This document shows, in pieces, positions 17,851-25,988 of a stretch of 64,000 nt of DNA (position 1 is its first letter; every line of letters begins with the position of its first letter). The position numbers and the translations under genes were made by a program. Origin of the DNA: Gluconacetobacter tumulicola (GTDB lineage: Bacteria > Pseudomonadota > Alphaproteobacteria > Acetobacterales > Acetobacteraceae); contig NZ_JABEQL010000003.1 in NCBI RefSeq assembly GCF_014174215.1, positions 1 to 64,000 of the forward strand, read 5' to 3'. The notes under the pieces are model-generated. The model was not told the origin of the DNA and ran no database searches. It saw only the letters and a program-made list of their open reading frames with translations.

Positions 17851-19557
17851 TCACGAGAAGATGCCGCGCAGCATCGAGAGATGTTCGACGATCGGGCCCA
17901 GCGCCAGCGCCGGCAGGAAGGTCAGGCCGCCGACAATCAGGATCACTCCGGTGACCAGCCCGATGAACAGGCCGCCATCGGTGGGAAACGTGCCCGATGT
18001 CGTGGGAACGTTCTTCTTGACCGCCATGGCGCCGGCAATCGCAAGGACGGGCACGATCACGAAGAACCGGCCGATCATCATCCCGATGCCCAGCGTGACA
18101 TTCCAGAACGGGTTGGCCGTCAGGCCCGAAAAGGCGCTGCCATTGTTGGCGGCGGCGGAAGTATAGGCGTAGAGCGCCTCCGAAAATCCATGCGGTCCGG
18201 CAGCCGACAGAGCCGAAGTGCCGGGACTCACCACCACCGCCAGGGCGGTAAAGCCGAGCATGACCAACGGCAGGCACAGCACGGCCAGCATCGTCATCTT
18301 CAACTCGCGCGCCTCGATCTTCTTGCCGAGATATTCCGGCGTCCGCCCCACCATCAGGCCGGCCATGAACACGGCAATGATCGCGAACAGGATAAAGCCG
18401 TAGAGCCCGGACCCCACGCCGCCGAAGATGATTTCGCCCAGCATCATGTTGACCAGAGGCACCATCCCGCCCAGCGGCAGGAAGCTTTCATGCATCGCGT
18501 TCACCGCGCCGCATGACGCATCCGTGGTCACGGCGGCGAACAGCGCGGAACCCACGATACCGAAACGGACCTCCTTGCCTTCCATATTGCCCTGGATCGG
18601 ATCGACCCCCAGCGCGGCAAAGGCCGGATTGGCATGGGACTCAGACCAGTAGAGAATGCCGGCCCCCACCATGAACAGGACTGACATCGCCGCGAAGATT
18701 GCCCAGCCCTGCCGTTCGTTGCCCACCATGCGGCCGAACATATTGGTCAGCCCGGCACCGAGCGCGAAGATGCAGACCATCTGCACGAAATTGGTCAGGG
18801 CATCGGGGTTCTCGAACGGATGGGCGGAATTGGTGTTGAAGAACCCGCCCCCATTGGTGCCAAGCATCTTGATCGCTTCCTGCGATGCCACAGGCCCCAG
18901 GGCGATGGTCTGGTGTGCGCCTTCCAATGTTGTCGCGTCGACCACGCCCGACAGGCTCTGCGGCACGCCCTGCCAGACGAAGAACAGAGCCAGCACGAGG
19001 CAGGCAGGCAACAGGACATAGAGCGTAAGCCGCGTCAGATCGGCCCAGAAATTGCCGATCGTCCCCACCTCGCGACGGGTGAAGCCGCGGATGACAGCCG
19101 CCGCGACGGCGATGCCGGCGGCGGCCGAGACGAAATTCTGTACTGTCAGCGCCAGCATCTGGCTGAGATGACTCATCGTCGTCTCGCCCGCATAGCTCTG
19201 CCAGTTGGTGTTGGTCAGAAAGCTGATGGCGGTGTTGTAGGCCAGGTCCGGCGCCACCGCCGCCTGTCCAGCCGGATTCAGGGGCAGGTGCGCCTGTAGC
19301 CGCAGGATCAGATAGACCGCGACGAAGCACACAAGCTTGAAGGCCAGAACCGCAAGGGCATACTGGCTCCAGGATTGTTCCTCGTCCGGGTTGACGCCGG
19401 ACAGGCGATAGAACGCGCGCTCCAGCGGCCCGAGGATACGGCTGGGCAGCGTGCGCTCGCCCGCCAGCACCCGTGTCAGCACGCCGCCGACCGGTCGTGC
19501 CAGCACGACGATCGTCAGGAAAAAGACCAAGATGGTGGTCCAGCCGGTCACGGACAT
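17851..19557 (-). CDS. kdpA: Potassium-transporting ATPase potassium-binding subunit KdpA
   Basis: Channel-like subunit of KdpFABC with a four-fold repeat of membrane-pore-membrane units related to KtrB/TrkH. The 568 residues carry the selectivity-filter segments [40 protein letters not shown] and AAANNGSAF. The start ATG at 19557 lies 4 bases after the kdpF stop. Length is normal. Confidence 0.97.
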   Translation of the reverse strand: MSVTGWTTILVFFLTIVVLARPVGGVLTRVLAGERTLPSRILGPLERAFYRLSGVNPDEEQSWSQYALAVLAFKLVCFVAVYLILRLQAHLPLNPAGQAAVAPDLAYNTAISFLTNTNWQSYAGETTMSHLSQMLALTVQNFVSAAAGIAVAAAVIRGFTRREVGTIGNFWADLTRLTLYVLLPACLVLALFFVWQGVPQSLSGVVDATTLEGAHQTIALGPVASQEAIKMLGTNGGGFFNTNSAHPFENPDALTNFVQMVCIFALGAGLTNMFGRMVGNERQGWAIFAAMSVLFMVGAGILYWSESHANPAFAALGVDPIQGNMEGKEVRFGIVGSALFAAVTTDASCGAVNAMHESFLPLGGMVPLVNMMLGEIIFGGVGSGLYGFILFAIIAVFMAGLMVGRTPEYLGKKIEARELKMTMLAVLCLPLVMLGFTALAVVVSPGTSALSAAGPHGFSEALYAYTSAAANNGSAFSGLTANPFWNVTLGIGMMIGRFFVIVPVLAIAGAMAVKKNVPTTSGTFPTDGGLFIGLVTGVILIVGGLTFLPALALGPIVEHLSMLRGIFS

Positions 19558-19561
19558 GGCA

Positions 19562-19651
19562 TCAGAACCTTTCCGGACGGACGAGAACCGCGGTGACGTA
19601 GGCCAGAAGTCCAACCGTCACCATGGCTCCCAGAATGAGATCGAGGTTCAT
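19562..19651 (-). CDS. kdpF: Potassium-transporting ATPase subunit KdpF
   Basis: A 29-residue single-span peptide that stabilises the KdpABC complex. It begins [14 protein letters not shown], has one hydrophobic helix and ends LVRPERF, the conserved KdpF tail. GAAGGCA precedes the ATG at 19651, and the gene sits between a 27-residue ORF and kdpA, exactly where kdpF is expected. Confidence 0.92.
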   Translation of the reverse strand: MNLDLILGAMVTVGLLAYVTAVLVRPERF

Positions 19652-19656
19652 TGCCT

Positions 19657-19740
19657 TCAGATCCTCGCACACGCTGCCACGAAGCCGATGCATACGGCGA
19701 ACCCGGCCAGACCCAGGGTGAAATAGAAAAAATCGAGCAT
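19657..19740 (-). CDS. Micro-ORF: 27-residue single-span membrane peptide at the head of the kdp operon
   Basis: Begins MLDFFYFTLGLAGFAV and ends VAACARI, one hydrophobic helix with a short polar tail. GGGAGA lies 6 bases before the ATG at 19740, and its stop is 5 bases ahead of the kdpF ATG, so it is very likely translated and co-transcribed. I recall similar peptides (hydrophobic helix, then a Cys-x-Arg-Leu/Ile-type end) before kdpF in other genomes, but know no assigned function. It may be an accessory of the Kdp complex comparable to KdpF. Confidence 0.7.
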   Translation of the reverse strand: MLDFFYFTLGLAGFAVCIGFVAACARI

Positions 19741-19800
19741 GGGACATCTCCCTTGGAAACAGCGGGATTATCCATCCGATCGTCATAGGGATGAGAGAGG

Positions 19801-19817
19801 GGGATCGGCGCGATCCC
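19801..19817. promoter_or_regulatory. Perfect 7+7 inverted repeat upstream of the kdp operon
   Basis: GGGATCG-GCG-CGATCCC, centred about 70 bases ahead of the first kdp ORF. Likely an operator or mRNA hairpin; binder unknown. Confidence 0.45.
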
Positions 19818-19835
19818 ATAGGAAACTCATAGGAA
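19817..19835 (-). promoter_or_regulatory. Tandem direct repeats, candidate KdpE-binding site
   Basis: On the minus strand TTCCTATG occurs twice with 11-base periodicity (19835-19828 and 19824-19817), and a related CCCTATG lies at 19790-19784. OmpR-family regulators such as KdpE usually bind head-to-tail repeats one helical turn apart, so this is a reasonable KdpE site. The assignment is inference. Confidence 0.4.
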
Positions 19836-19975
19836 TTCGGCCAAATCGCCCCTGCGTCGCGCCTCATGGCCTTGCAACGGCCTGATCGGCTGGCCTAGCT
19901 CTGCACGGCACCGGCCGGCTGCCGCCCGTTCAATCGGGCGAAGAGACGTACCCCCGTTCATTCGAGAACAGGACA

Positions 19976-21235
19976 ATGATGAAATCCATTCATGCCACTC
20001 TCCGTCGCCCTGCGACGCGGGACAGGCTGCTGCCGGCCCTGACAGGCATCGTATTTATGATCGGCCATCTGACCGACGCTCACGCCGGGACAATCCAGGA
20101 CTGGTGGAGCGACGTGACGCTGCACGGACAAATCGAGGGTGGCATCAACGCCAACCCCGCCCGGCCGGCGAACGGCAATAATTTTGGTGAATTCATCGGC
20201 GATCATGCCAATCAGGCGCAACTCGATCAAATCACCATGGCCGTGGCGCGCGCCGTGGACCAGAACGCGCCCACCTATCAGATCGGCTTCAAGGTCAAGG
20301 CCCTGTATGGTGCCGATGCCCGATATTACGAAATCGCCGGCATCACTGACCGGATGATGAGCGGGCGATACCAGTTCATACCCGCCGAGGCCCATCTGGA
20401 CATGCATCTGCCCTGGCTGACGCGGCACGGGCTGGACATGCAGGCCGGCATCCTGGGCTCGCCGATGGGGGTGGAAACGCTGGACCCCGCCACCCGCCCT
20501 TTCTACACACTGGCCTACACCACCCAGTATTCGACGCCCTTCGAGCATGTCGGGGCAATGTTCCAGTGGCATGCCACCGACCGGTTCGATGTGCTGTTCG
20601 GGGTCGATACCGGCAACCAGGTCTCGTTCGGCCGAGCCGACAACAACGCCGCCGCCGCCGGCTATTTCGGTCTTTCGGGCACCGGCTTCGCGGACGGGCG
20701 CCTGTCCTTCATCTATCTGGGCCGCGTGGGGCCGGAAAATGCCGTGCGCGCGCTGGGGAACCGTGCCAGCAGCGCGCAGCGGTTCTGGAACGACCTGAAC
20801 GCAACCTACAAGATCAGCGACCGCCTGTCGGTGACCGGCGAATTCAACGCCCTGCATGACGAGGGCATACGTGCCGATACCTACAGTTTCGTCAGCTTCC
20901 TGAGCTATCAGGTCACGCCGTCGCTCACGTTCAATTATCGTGGCGAGATCTACCGCGACAATACCGGGCTGGTCGTGACCAGTTTCCTGGGCAACGACGC
21001 CTATATGCGCGCGACGCTCGGCAAGCCGGCGGACACGCAATCCGCCCCGCCGACGACCTATGGCGCGCTGACGCTGGGCCTGACCTGGCACCCTTCACCC
21101 GGTCATGGCGTCAGCCTGTTCGAGATCCGTCCGGAAATCCGCTTCGACCGCTCGCTGAGCGGTACGACCCCGTTCAACGATCTGCGCAACGCCGGCATGT
21201 TCACGTTCGGCGGGGATGCGGTGTTGGGCTTCTGA
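19976..21235 (+). CDS. Outer-membrane beta-barrel porin (BBP2/OmpL-like)
   Basis: Predicted secreted outer-membrane protein, 419 residues. A signal peptide is visible (Arg-rich start, hydrophobic LPALTGIVFMIGHL, cleavage after AHA near residue 37). The mature part alternates polar and aromatic residues as in beta strands (for example TLHGQIEGGINANPA at the start of the barrel) and ends with a terminal Phe (DAVLGF), the usual signal for barrel insertion. It matches the general pattern of the putative beta-barrel porin-2 group in Acetobacteraceae. Monocistronic, divergent from the kdp operon. Substrate unknown. Confidence 0.8.
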   Translation: MMKSIHATLRRPATRDRLLPALTGIVFMIGHLTDAHAGTIQDWWSDVTLHGQIEGGINANPARPANGNNFGEFIGDHANQAQLDQITMAVARAVDQNAPTYQIGFKVKALYGADARYYEIAGITDRMMSGRYQFIPAEAHLDMHLPWLTRHGLDMQAGILGSPMGVETLDPATRPFYTLAYTTQYSTPFEHVGAMFQWHATDRFDVLFGVDTGNQVSFGRADNNAAAAGYFGLSGTGFADGRLSFIYLGRVGPENAVRALGNRASSAQRFWNDLNATYKISDRLSVTGEFNALHDEGIRADTYSFVSFLSYQVTPSLTFNYRGEIYRDNTGLVVTSFLGNDAYMRATLGKPADTQSAPPTTYGALTLGLTWHPSPGHGVSLFEIRPEIRFDRSLSGTTPFNDLRNAGMFTFGGDAVLGF

Positions 21236-21321
21236 CACATCACGGAAATTTGCTATATAGGCGCAATTAAAGTCAGGTCGGTCGCGGTTCCGTCTTCGTG
21301 GCGACGGTAAAGGGAGTATTC

Positions 21322-21798
21322 ATGATCGAGCGCATACCGGGTTTCATCAGGGTCGGCACGCTTTTCGACCTGTTCGAGGAAATCGCGATGCTGGTCCTGA
21401 CCCTCTGCATCGCGGCGGTCGCCTGCGTCGGCCTGCTGCATGTGGTGGTGGCCGTCATCCATCTGCTGCTCACCACCGGGTTGCAGCCGACCGACCCGTC
21501 TGTCCTCCAGGGCATTTTCGGCCTGTTCTTTACCGTCCTGATCGCGCTGGAATTCAAGCACTCCATTCTGGTCCTGCCGGAGGCACAGTCGCACAGCCTG
21601 GTCCGTATGCGGTCGGTACTGTTGATCGGCATGATGGCGACCGTCCGCAAATTCATCGTTCTCGACCTCAGTGGCGTGAACGTCATGGAAATGCTGGCGC
21701 TGTCGGCGGCTGTGCTGGCCCTGGGGGGCGTCTACTGGCTGGTGCGTTCGAAATCCGTCACGCCAGGCGAAGCGGAACCCCAGTCACACGAGCCCTGA
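21322..21798 (+). CDS. PsiE-family phosphate-starvation-inducible membrane protein
   Basis: Small inner-membrane protein, 158 residues, with four hydrophobic segments (about 22-45, 55-75, 92-112, 128-145). FDLFEEIAMLVLTLCI, LEFKHSIL and VRKFIVLDL match the PsiE family, whose E. coli member is induced by phosphate starvation through PhoB; biochemical function is unknown. AAGGGAG lies five bases before the ATG at 21322, so the earlier in-frame start at 21298 is rejected. Confidence 0.8.
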   Translation: MIERIPGFIRVGTLFDLFEEIAMLVLTLCIAAVACVGLLHVVVAVIHLLLTTGLQPTDPSVLQGIFGLFFTVLIALEFKHSILVLPEAQSHSLVRMRSVLLIGMMATVRKFIVLDLSGVNVMEMLALSAAVLALGGVYWLVRSKSVTPGEAEPQSHEP

Positions 21799-21812
21799 GC
21801 CACAACGCACTG

Positions 21813-21843
21813 GGGGGAAGAAGGAGCACCACTCACTTCCCCC
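21813..21843. terminator. Candidate bidirectional terminator hairpin
   Basis: GGGGGAAG (21813-21820) pairs perfectly with CTTCCCCC (21836-21843) between the convergent PsiE and DUF2807 genes. The 15-base loop and lack of a T tract make it weak. Confidence 0.35.
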
Positions 21844-21855
21844 GCATTGCCCAGG

Positions 21856-22641
21856 TCAGAGCTGAACGTCGCCCTCTTTTTCCCTCACGGCCGGTTTGTC
21901 ATGATCGCTGTCGTGATCGTCTTGATCACCGTCATCGACCGTTATGGAGCCGATGCCGCTGATCTCCTTCGTCAGCGACGCCGGCTTGCGGGTCAGCTCC
22001 ACCGCCCCGACGCCGCTGAGGCGGACGGAGGCATGCCCGCTGGGCCCGATGCTGACATGCCCGGCACCGGAGATCCCGACATCCGCGTCGCGCACCACCA
22101 TGTCCGACAGGTCGGCCTGCGCCGCTCCCGCGACCCTCAGCATCACCATGTCCGCCTTGCCGTGCCCGGTCACGCTGCCGGCCCCTTCCACGGTCAGGGA
22201 CAGATGATCCACCGCCACGTCGTTCAGCGTCAGCGATCCGGCGGAGCGCAGGGTCAGTGTCTTGAGGGCCGGCGCGGTGACGACGATCCGCAGATGGCCA
22301 TTGTGCCAGTGATGGTGCGAGACATGGTCCAGGGCGAGCACGTCGCCGTTCAGCGTCACCCGGTCGACGATATCGCTTGCCCCGCTGACGGTGATGCCGG
22401 GGGCCGGCCCCTGCGTATAGACGATGCTGGCCGGGAGCTCGAAGGTCAGCGCCTCGCCGCCCTTCCAGTCGAGCTTGTGCGAGACCGTCGGCCCTGCCGG
22501 CGCGTCGTCATCGTCATCGTAATGGAGCAGGTCGAAGGTGGAAAAATGCCAGTTGGTCGGGCCGCGTACCGCCGCCACCCCGAAACAGGCCATGGACAGG
22601 GCCGCGCCCCCCACCGCCACCAAAATGAGTCCACGTATCAT
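21856..22641 (-). CDS. DUF2807 (head-GIN / Toastrack-like) exported protein with Asp/His-rich stretches
   Basis: Predicted membrane-anchored or periplasmic protein of 261 residues. After an N-terminal hydrophobic segment (2-25) comes a beta-helix-like DUF2807 domain with short repeating strands (LTLRSAGSLTLNDV, LSLTVEGAGSVTG, ADVGISGAGHVSIG, ASVRLSGVGAVEL). Acidic and His-rich runs flank it: YDDDDDAP near 42-47, DHVSHHHWHNGH near 105-116, and an Asp/His tail DQDDHDSDHDKP. These could bind divalent metal. It is the last gene of a padR-DUF1700-DUF2807 unit. Function is inferred only as envelope-associated. Confidence 0.8.
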   Translation of the reverse strand: MIRGLILVAVGGAALSMACFGVAAVRGPTNWHFSTFDLLHYDDDDDAPAGPTVSHKLDWKGGEALTFELPASIVYTQGPAPGITVSGASDIVDRVTLNGDVLALDHVSHHHWHNGHLRIVVTAPALKTLTLRSAGSLTLNDVAVDHLSLTVEGAGSVTGHGKADMVMLRVAGAAQADLSDMVVRDADVGISGAGHVSIGPSGHASVRLSGVGAVELTRKPASLTKEISGIGSITVDDGDQDDHDSDHDKPAVREKEGDVQL

Positions 22642-22716
22642 TGGAATCTCCTCGCCCGATCGGGCGCAATCGTGACTAACTTTCTGATATCAAATCGTTT
22701 GAGTCGGAATCCGCGA

Positions 22717-23301
22717 TCAGTCGCGCAACCGGCTGTTCGATCCCGCGGTGATCAGCCGGTAATGGGCCCGTCCGTAACGGACCAGCAGATTGACCAGCCC
22801 GATCGTGAACAGGACGCAGAACGCCGTCAGCGAGGCCCCGCCACCCAGCACGCCCAGGCTCAGCAACGCGGCCTGCAACCGGTCGCCCATGAAACCCGGG
22901 AAGTTCGTGACCAGCGCGAACGGCAGCGCGAAGCCCCCGCCCAGGCATGCCACCAGCCCGACGAGCAGGAAGGCGAACAAAGTGGTCACGATGCCGATCA
23001 GGACCGGCATGATCACGAACAGGTCCAGTGCCGCCAGGCCGATCACCCCCACGATCACGCCCAGGGCCGAGGCAAGGCTCCGCTCGTCCTCCCACCGGCG
23101 CAGGCCGGCTTCGGCGCGGAGTTCGCGGGCCAGACGCGACGGGTCGCCCAGGGCCGTAGCGACATCGGCATCGCTGCGCCCGGCCGCACGCCCGGCATCG
23201 AAATGCCCCTCGTAATCGGCGATGATGTCGTCGATGGCCGGCCGCGGCAGGCCCCACAGGCCACTCCTCAGCCTCCGGAGAAACGAATCCCGCTCATTCA
23301 T
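22717..23301 (-). CDS. DUF1700 / HAAS-domain membrane protein
   Basis: 194 residues. The N-terminal about 70 residues form the helical HAAS/DUF1700 domain, with IDDIIADYEGHFDAGRAAGRSDADVATALGDPSRLARELRAE-type sequence; the conserved DYEEHF and LG.P..LA.E patterns are clear. Three or four hydrophobic helices follow. Proteins of this type are typically encoded next to PadR regulators and Toastrack-type proteins and are thought to relay envelope signals. It overlaps padR by ATGA at 23298-23301. Confidence 0.85.
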   Translation of the reverse strand: MNERDSFLRRLRSGLWGLPRPAIDDIIADYEGHFDAGRAAGRSDADVATALGDPSRLARELRAEAGLRRWEDERSLASALGVIVGVIGLAALDLFVIMPVLIGIVTTLFAFLLVGLVACLGGGFALPFALVTNFPGFMGDRLQAALLSLGVLGGGASLTAFCVLFTIGLVNLLVRYGRAHYRLITAGSNSRLRD

Positions 23302-23663
23302 GATGTCTTCTCCAGATCGAGTTCCAGAATGGCGGCAACGGCACGCGTGAAGTCGGTCCAGGCCGCTTTCTGGGCATTGAGGTTGTTTCGGCCGCCTTCG
23401 GTCAGGCGATAATATTTTCGCGGGGGGCCGGACGATGATTCGACCAGATAGGTGGAGACCAATCCGTCCTTCTGCATCCGGCGCATCAGGGGGTAGATCG
23501 TTCCCTCACCCATATCGATGGCGGCGGACAGACGGCTGGCGATGTCGTAGCCGTATGAGTCCGACCGCGCGAGGAGTGCGAGAACACAGAGTTCCAGCAC
23601 CCCTTTCTTGAATTGGACGAGATTGCTGTCCACGACGTCTCGATCCTTGAATGGGCTCTGCAC
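23298..23663 (-). CDS. PadR-family transcriptional regulator
   Basis: Winged-helix regulator of 121 residues. Family marks are KGVLELCVLALLARSDSYGYDIASRLS, the recognition region GEGTIYPLMRRMQKDGLV and the wing SSGPPRKYYRLTEGG. It starts with GTG at 23663, preceded by AGAAGG nine bases ahead; a second GTG at 23633 is a possible alternative. It heads the three-gene unit with DUF1700 and DUF2807 proteins and probably represses its own operon. The effector is unknown. Confidence 0.9.
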   Translation of the reverse strand: MQSPFKDRDVVDSNLVQFKKGVLELCVLALLARSDSYGYDIASRLSAAIDMGEGTIYPLMRRMQKDGLVSTYLVESSSGPPRKYYRLTEGGRNNLNAQKAAWTDFTRAVAAILELDLEKTS

Positions 23664-23680
23664 TGCACGGAACCTTCTTA

Positions 23681-23713
23681 TGCAAGGTAGCCATCATTGG
23701 ACGGTTCCTTGCA
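23681..23713. promoter_or_regulatory. Candidate PadR operator
   Basis: TGCAAGG (23681-23687) and CCTTGCA (23707-23713) form a perfect 7-base inverted repeat with a 19-base spacer, 18-50 bases upstream of the padR start. The location fits autoregulation; the arms do not match the ATGT/ACAT pattern of well-known PadR sites. Confidence 0.35.
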
Positions 23714-23746
23714 ATAGTTTTTTGCGGTCGCCCAGAAATTGGACGC

Positions 23747-23769
23747 AAAAAAAGCCGGACAAGCCGGCT
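23747..23769 (-). terminator. Rho-independent terminator downstream of surE
   Basis: Read on the minus strand, AGCCGG-CTTGT-CCGGCT is followed by seven T residues (the A run at 23747-23753 on the plus strand). It lies about 73 bases after the surE stop, so it ends the sseA-metC-surE transcripts and insulates padR. Confidence 0.75.
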
Positions 23770-23841
23770 GATCCTGATGCGCCTCAGCGCAGGAAAATAT
23801 TATAACTCTTTATTTTTAAATCATATAATAGAGAATTCCGA

Positions 23842-24627
23842 TCAGACACGGGCCTGCGCGGCGCGCATCCGCTCCAGCACGCCCTGATCGGTGCGCTCGA
23901 AGCGCAGCGGTGTGACTGACACCTTTCCGGACAAGACGGCTTCCGTTTCGGTCCCCTCGTCGTCGGTGGTGGATGACCGGGTCAGGCTCAGCCAGTGATA
24001 GGCGCCGTTGCGCGGATCGGTGCGCGCCGTGATGGCGGCGCCGCCCAGCAATCCTGCCCCCTGGCTGGTCAGCACCGGGCCGCCTGCCAGTTCGGGCGGA
24101 CGGTCGGGGAAGTTGATGTTCAGGCAGGCGTCGCGCGCCCATTCCAGCCGGGACATGGCGCGAATGACGGCAGGCGCCAGCGCCCGCGCCGTCTCCCACC
24201 GCACCGGCTGGTCGCGGGTGAAGAGCTGGCTCAGCGCGATCGAGGGAATGCCCAGCAGCAATCCGGTCATCGCCGCCCCGACGGTTCCCGAAAACACCGT
24301 CTCCATGCCCAGATTGGCACCGCGATTGACGCCTGACAGGATCAGGTCGGGCGGCTGATCGGCCATCAGATGGCTCACACCCATCACCACGCAGTCGCCC
24401 GGCGTGCCGGTAACGCCATAACGCCGCTCTCCCCGCTGCACGACCCGCAGCGGGTCGTGCAGGCTGAGCGCGTGCGAGGTGCCGCTCTGGTCCCGCTCGG
24501 GCGCCACCACCCAGATTTCGGGCGCCAGCGTGGCGGCGATCTCCACCAAAATGGCCAACCCCGGCGCATCGATGCCGTCATCATTGGTCAGAAGAATGCG
24601 CCGCGCGATAAAATCGCCATCCACCAT
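23842..24627 (-). CDS. surE: 5'/3'-nucleotidase SurE (survival protein)
   Basis: Metal-dependent nucleoside monophosphatase that also acts on short polyphosphate. The 261 residues begin with the signature ILLTNDDGIDAPG (metal ligands Asp16 and Asp17), followed by APERDQSGTSHALS and LILSGVNRGANLG with the other metal and substrate residues. Length is normal. In many Proteobacteria surE neighbours pcm and seryl-tRNA synthetase; here it follows metC by about 130 bases instead. Confidence 0.95.
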   Translation of the reverse strand: MVDGDFIARRILLTNDDGIDAPGLAILVEIAATLAPEIWVVAPERDQSGTSHALSLHDPLRVVQRGERRYGVTGTPGDCVVMGVSHLMADQPPDLILSGVNRGANLGMETVFSGTVGAAMTGLLLGIPSIALSQLFTRDQPVRWETARALAPAVIRAMSRLEWARDACLNINFPDRPPELAGGPVLTSQGAGLLGGAAITARTDPRNGAYHWLSLTRSSTTDDEGTETEAVLSGKVSVTPLRFERTDQGVLERMRAAQARV

Positions 24628-24709
24628 GTCACGTTTCCGATCGGCGACCGCCGCGCGAGGCGGCGATGGCGCGTCTGTTGCCTGCCGGGTTGAAGCACCC
24701 GCCCGTCAT

Positions 24710-24729
24710 GCCTGCGTATCACCGCAGGC
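24710..24729 (-). terminator. Hairpin 3' of metC
   Basis: GCCTGCG-TATCAC-CGCAGGC, a perfect 7-base stem 27 bases beyond the metC stop. No T tract follows, so termination is uncertain; it may be an mRNA 3' stabiliser or pause site. Confidence 0.3.
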
Positions 24730-24755
24730 GCAGGACGGAAACGGGGCCGGCGTGG

Positions 24756-25988
24756 TCAGTCGCTGTAGGACGCAGCGCCTGTCAGTACTTCGAGCCCTGC
24801 CGACAGGTCGGCAATCAGATCCTCGGGATTTTCCAGGCCGATATGCAGGCGGCAGGCGGGGCCGCAATCCGCCGCGCAGGTGCGGACGATGCCGCCGGTC
24901 GTGGGCAGGACCAGGCTTTCATATCCGCCCCACGAGGCCCCGATCCCGAACAGGGTCAGGGAGTCGATCATGGCAACCATCGCCTCCTGGCTGTAGTCCG
25001 GCCGGAACACCACCCCGAACAGGGCGGAAGCGCCACTGAAATCGCGCCGCCATATCTCGTGTCCGGGGCAGGACGGCAGGGCCGGATGCAGCACGCGTGC
25101 GACTTCCGGCCGAGCCTGCAGCCACAGCGCCACGTCGATCGCGCTGCGCGACTGCCGCTCCAGCCGCGCCCCCATGGTGCGCAGGCCGCGCAGGGTCAGC
25201 CAGCAATCGTCCGGGCCAGCCACCTGGCCAAGCTGGATGCAGGTATCGCGCAGCACATGCCAGTCCTGCTCGTCCACGACCGACACCGCCCCGATGATGC
25301 TGTCCGAATGACCTGCGGGATATTTGGTCAGGGCCTGCACCGAAATATCGACCCCATGGTCGAACGGACGGAAGATGCCGACACCCCAGGTATTGTCCAG
25401 CATCAGCCGTGCGCCATGCTCATGCGCGAGGTCGGCGATCATGCGGATGTCCTGGACCTCGAACGTATGGCTGCCGGGGCTTTCGGCGACCACCACCTGG
25501 GTGTTGGGCCGCATCATCGCCCGCAGCCCTTCGGCATCGATCAGCGGCGGATAATAGGTGGTCTCCACCCCGAAACGGCGCAGCACCGTGTTGGCGAAGC
25601 GCCGTGTGGGGCCGTAGACCGAGTCCGGAATCAGGCAATGGCCATTCTTGCCCAGGAATGCCAGCAGCGGCGTGGTGCAGGCAGCCAGGCCCGAGGACAC
25701 GATCTGGGCATGGCGCGCGCCCTCGATGGCGGCGATCGCGGCTTCGAGTTCGTGCTGGATCGGCGTCCCCATGGCGCCATAGATCAGCTCGTGATCATAG
25801 CGCCTGGTGCCGTTGCGGTTCATGTCCGCAACGGTCGGAAACAGCACGGTCGAACCGCGCGTCGGCGGCTGGTTGACCAGGGTGCCGCGCGCATCGGGCG
25901 GCAGGTCGCGGGCCAGATGGACCAGCAGGGTGCCCATCTCGCGCCAGCCGCGCGATACGGCCTGATGCAGGGTTTCGCGATCGGTCAC
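24756..25988 (-). CDS. metC: Cystathionine beta-lyase
   Basis: PLP enzyme of the Cys/Met metabolism family that splits cystathionine into homocysteine, pyruvate and ammonia. The 410 residues show YDHELIYGAMGTPIQHELEAAIA, the cofactor-stacking SVYGPTRRF, LMLDNTWGVGIF with the PLP Asp, and ALTKYPAGHSD with the Schiff-base Lys. The chosen start is GTG at 25988, which overlaps the stop of the upstream sulfurtransferase (GTGA), so the two sulfur genes are coupled. The frame extends further upstream inside that gene without a reason to use it. Confidence 0.93.
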   Translation of the reverse strand: MTDRETLHQAVSRGWREMGTLLVHLARDLPPDARGTLVNQPPTRGSTVLFPTVADMNRNGTRRYDHELIYGAMGTPIQHELEAAIAAIEGARHAQIVSSGLAACTTPLLAFLGKNGHCLIPDSVYGPTRRFANTVLRRFGVETTYYPPLIDAEGLRAMMRPNTQVVVAESPGSHTFEVQDIRMIADLAHEHGARLMLDNTWGVGIFRPFDHGVDISVQALTKYPAGHSDSIIGAVSVVDEQDWHVLRDTCIQLGQVAGPDDCWLTLRGLRTMGARLERQSRSAIDVALWLQARPEVARVLHPALPSCPGHEIWRRDFSGASALFGVVFRPDYSQEAMVAMIDSLTLFGIGASWGGYESLVLPTTGGIVRTCAADCGPACRLHIGLENPEDLIADLSAGLEVLTGAASYSD

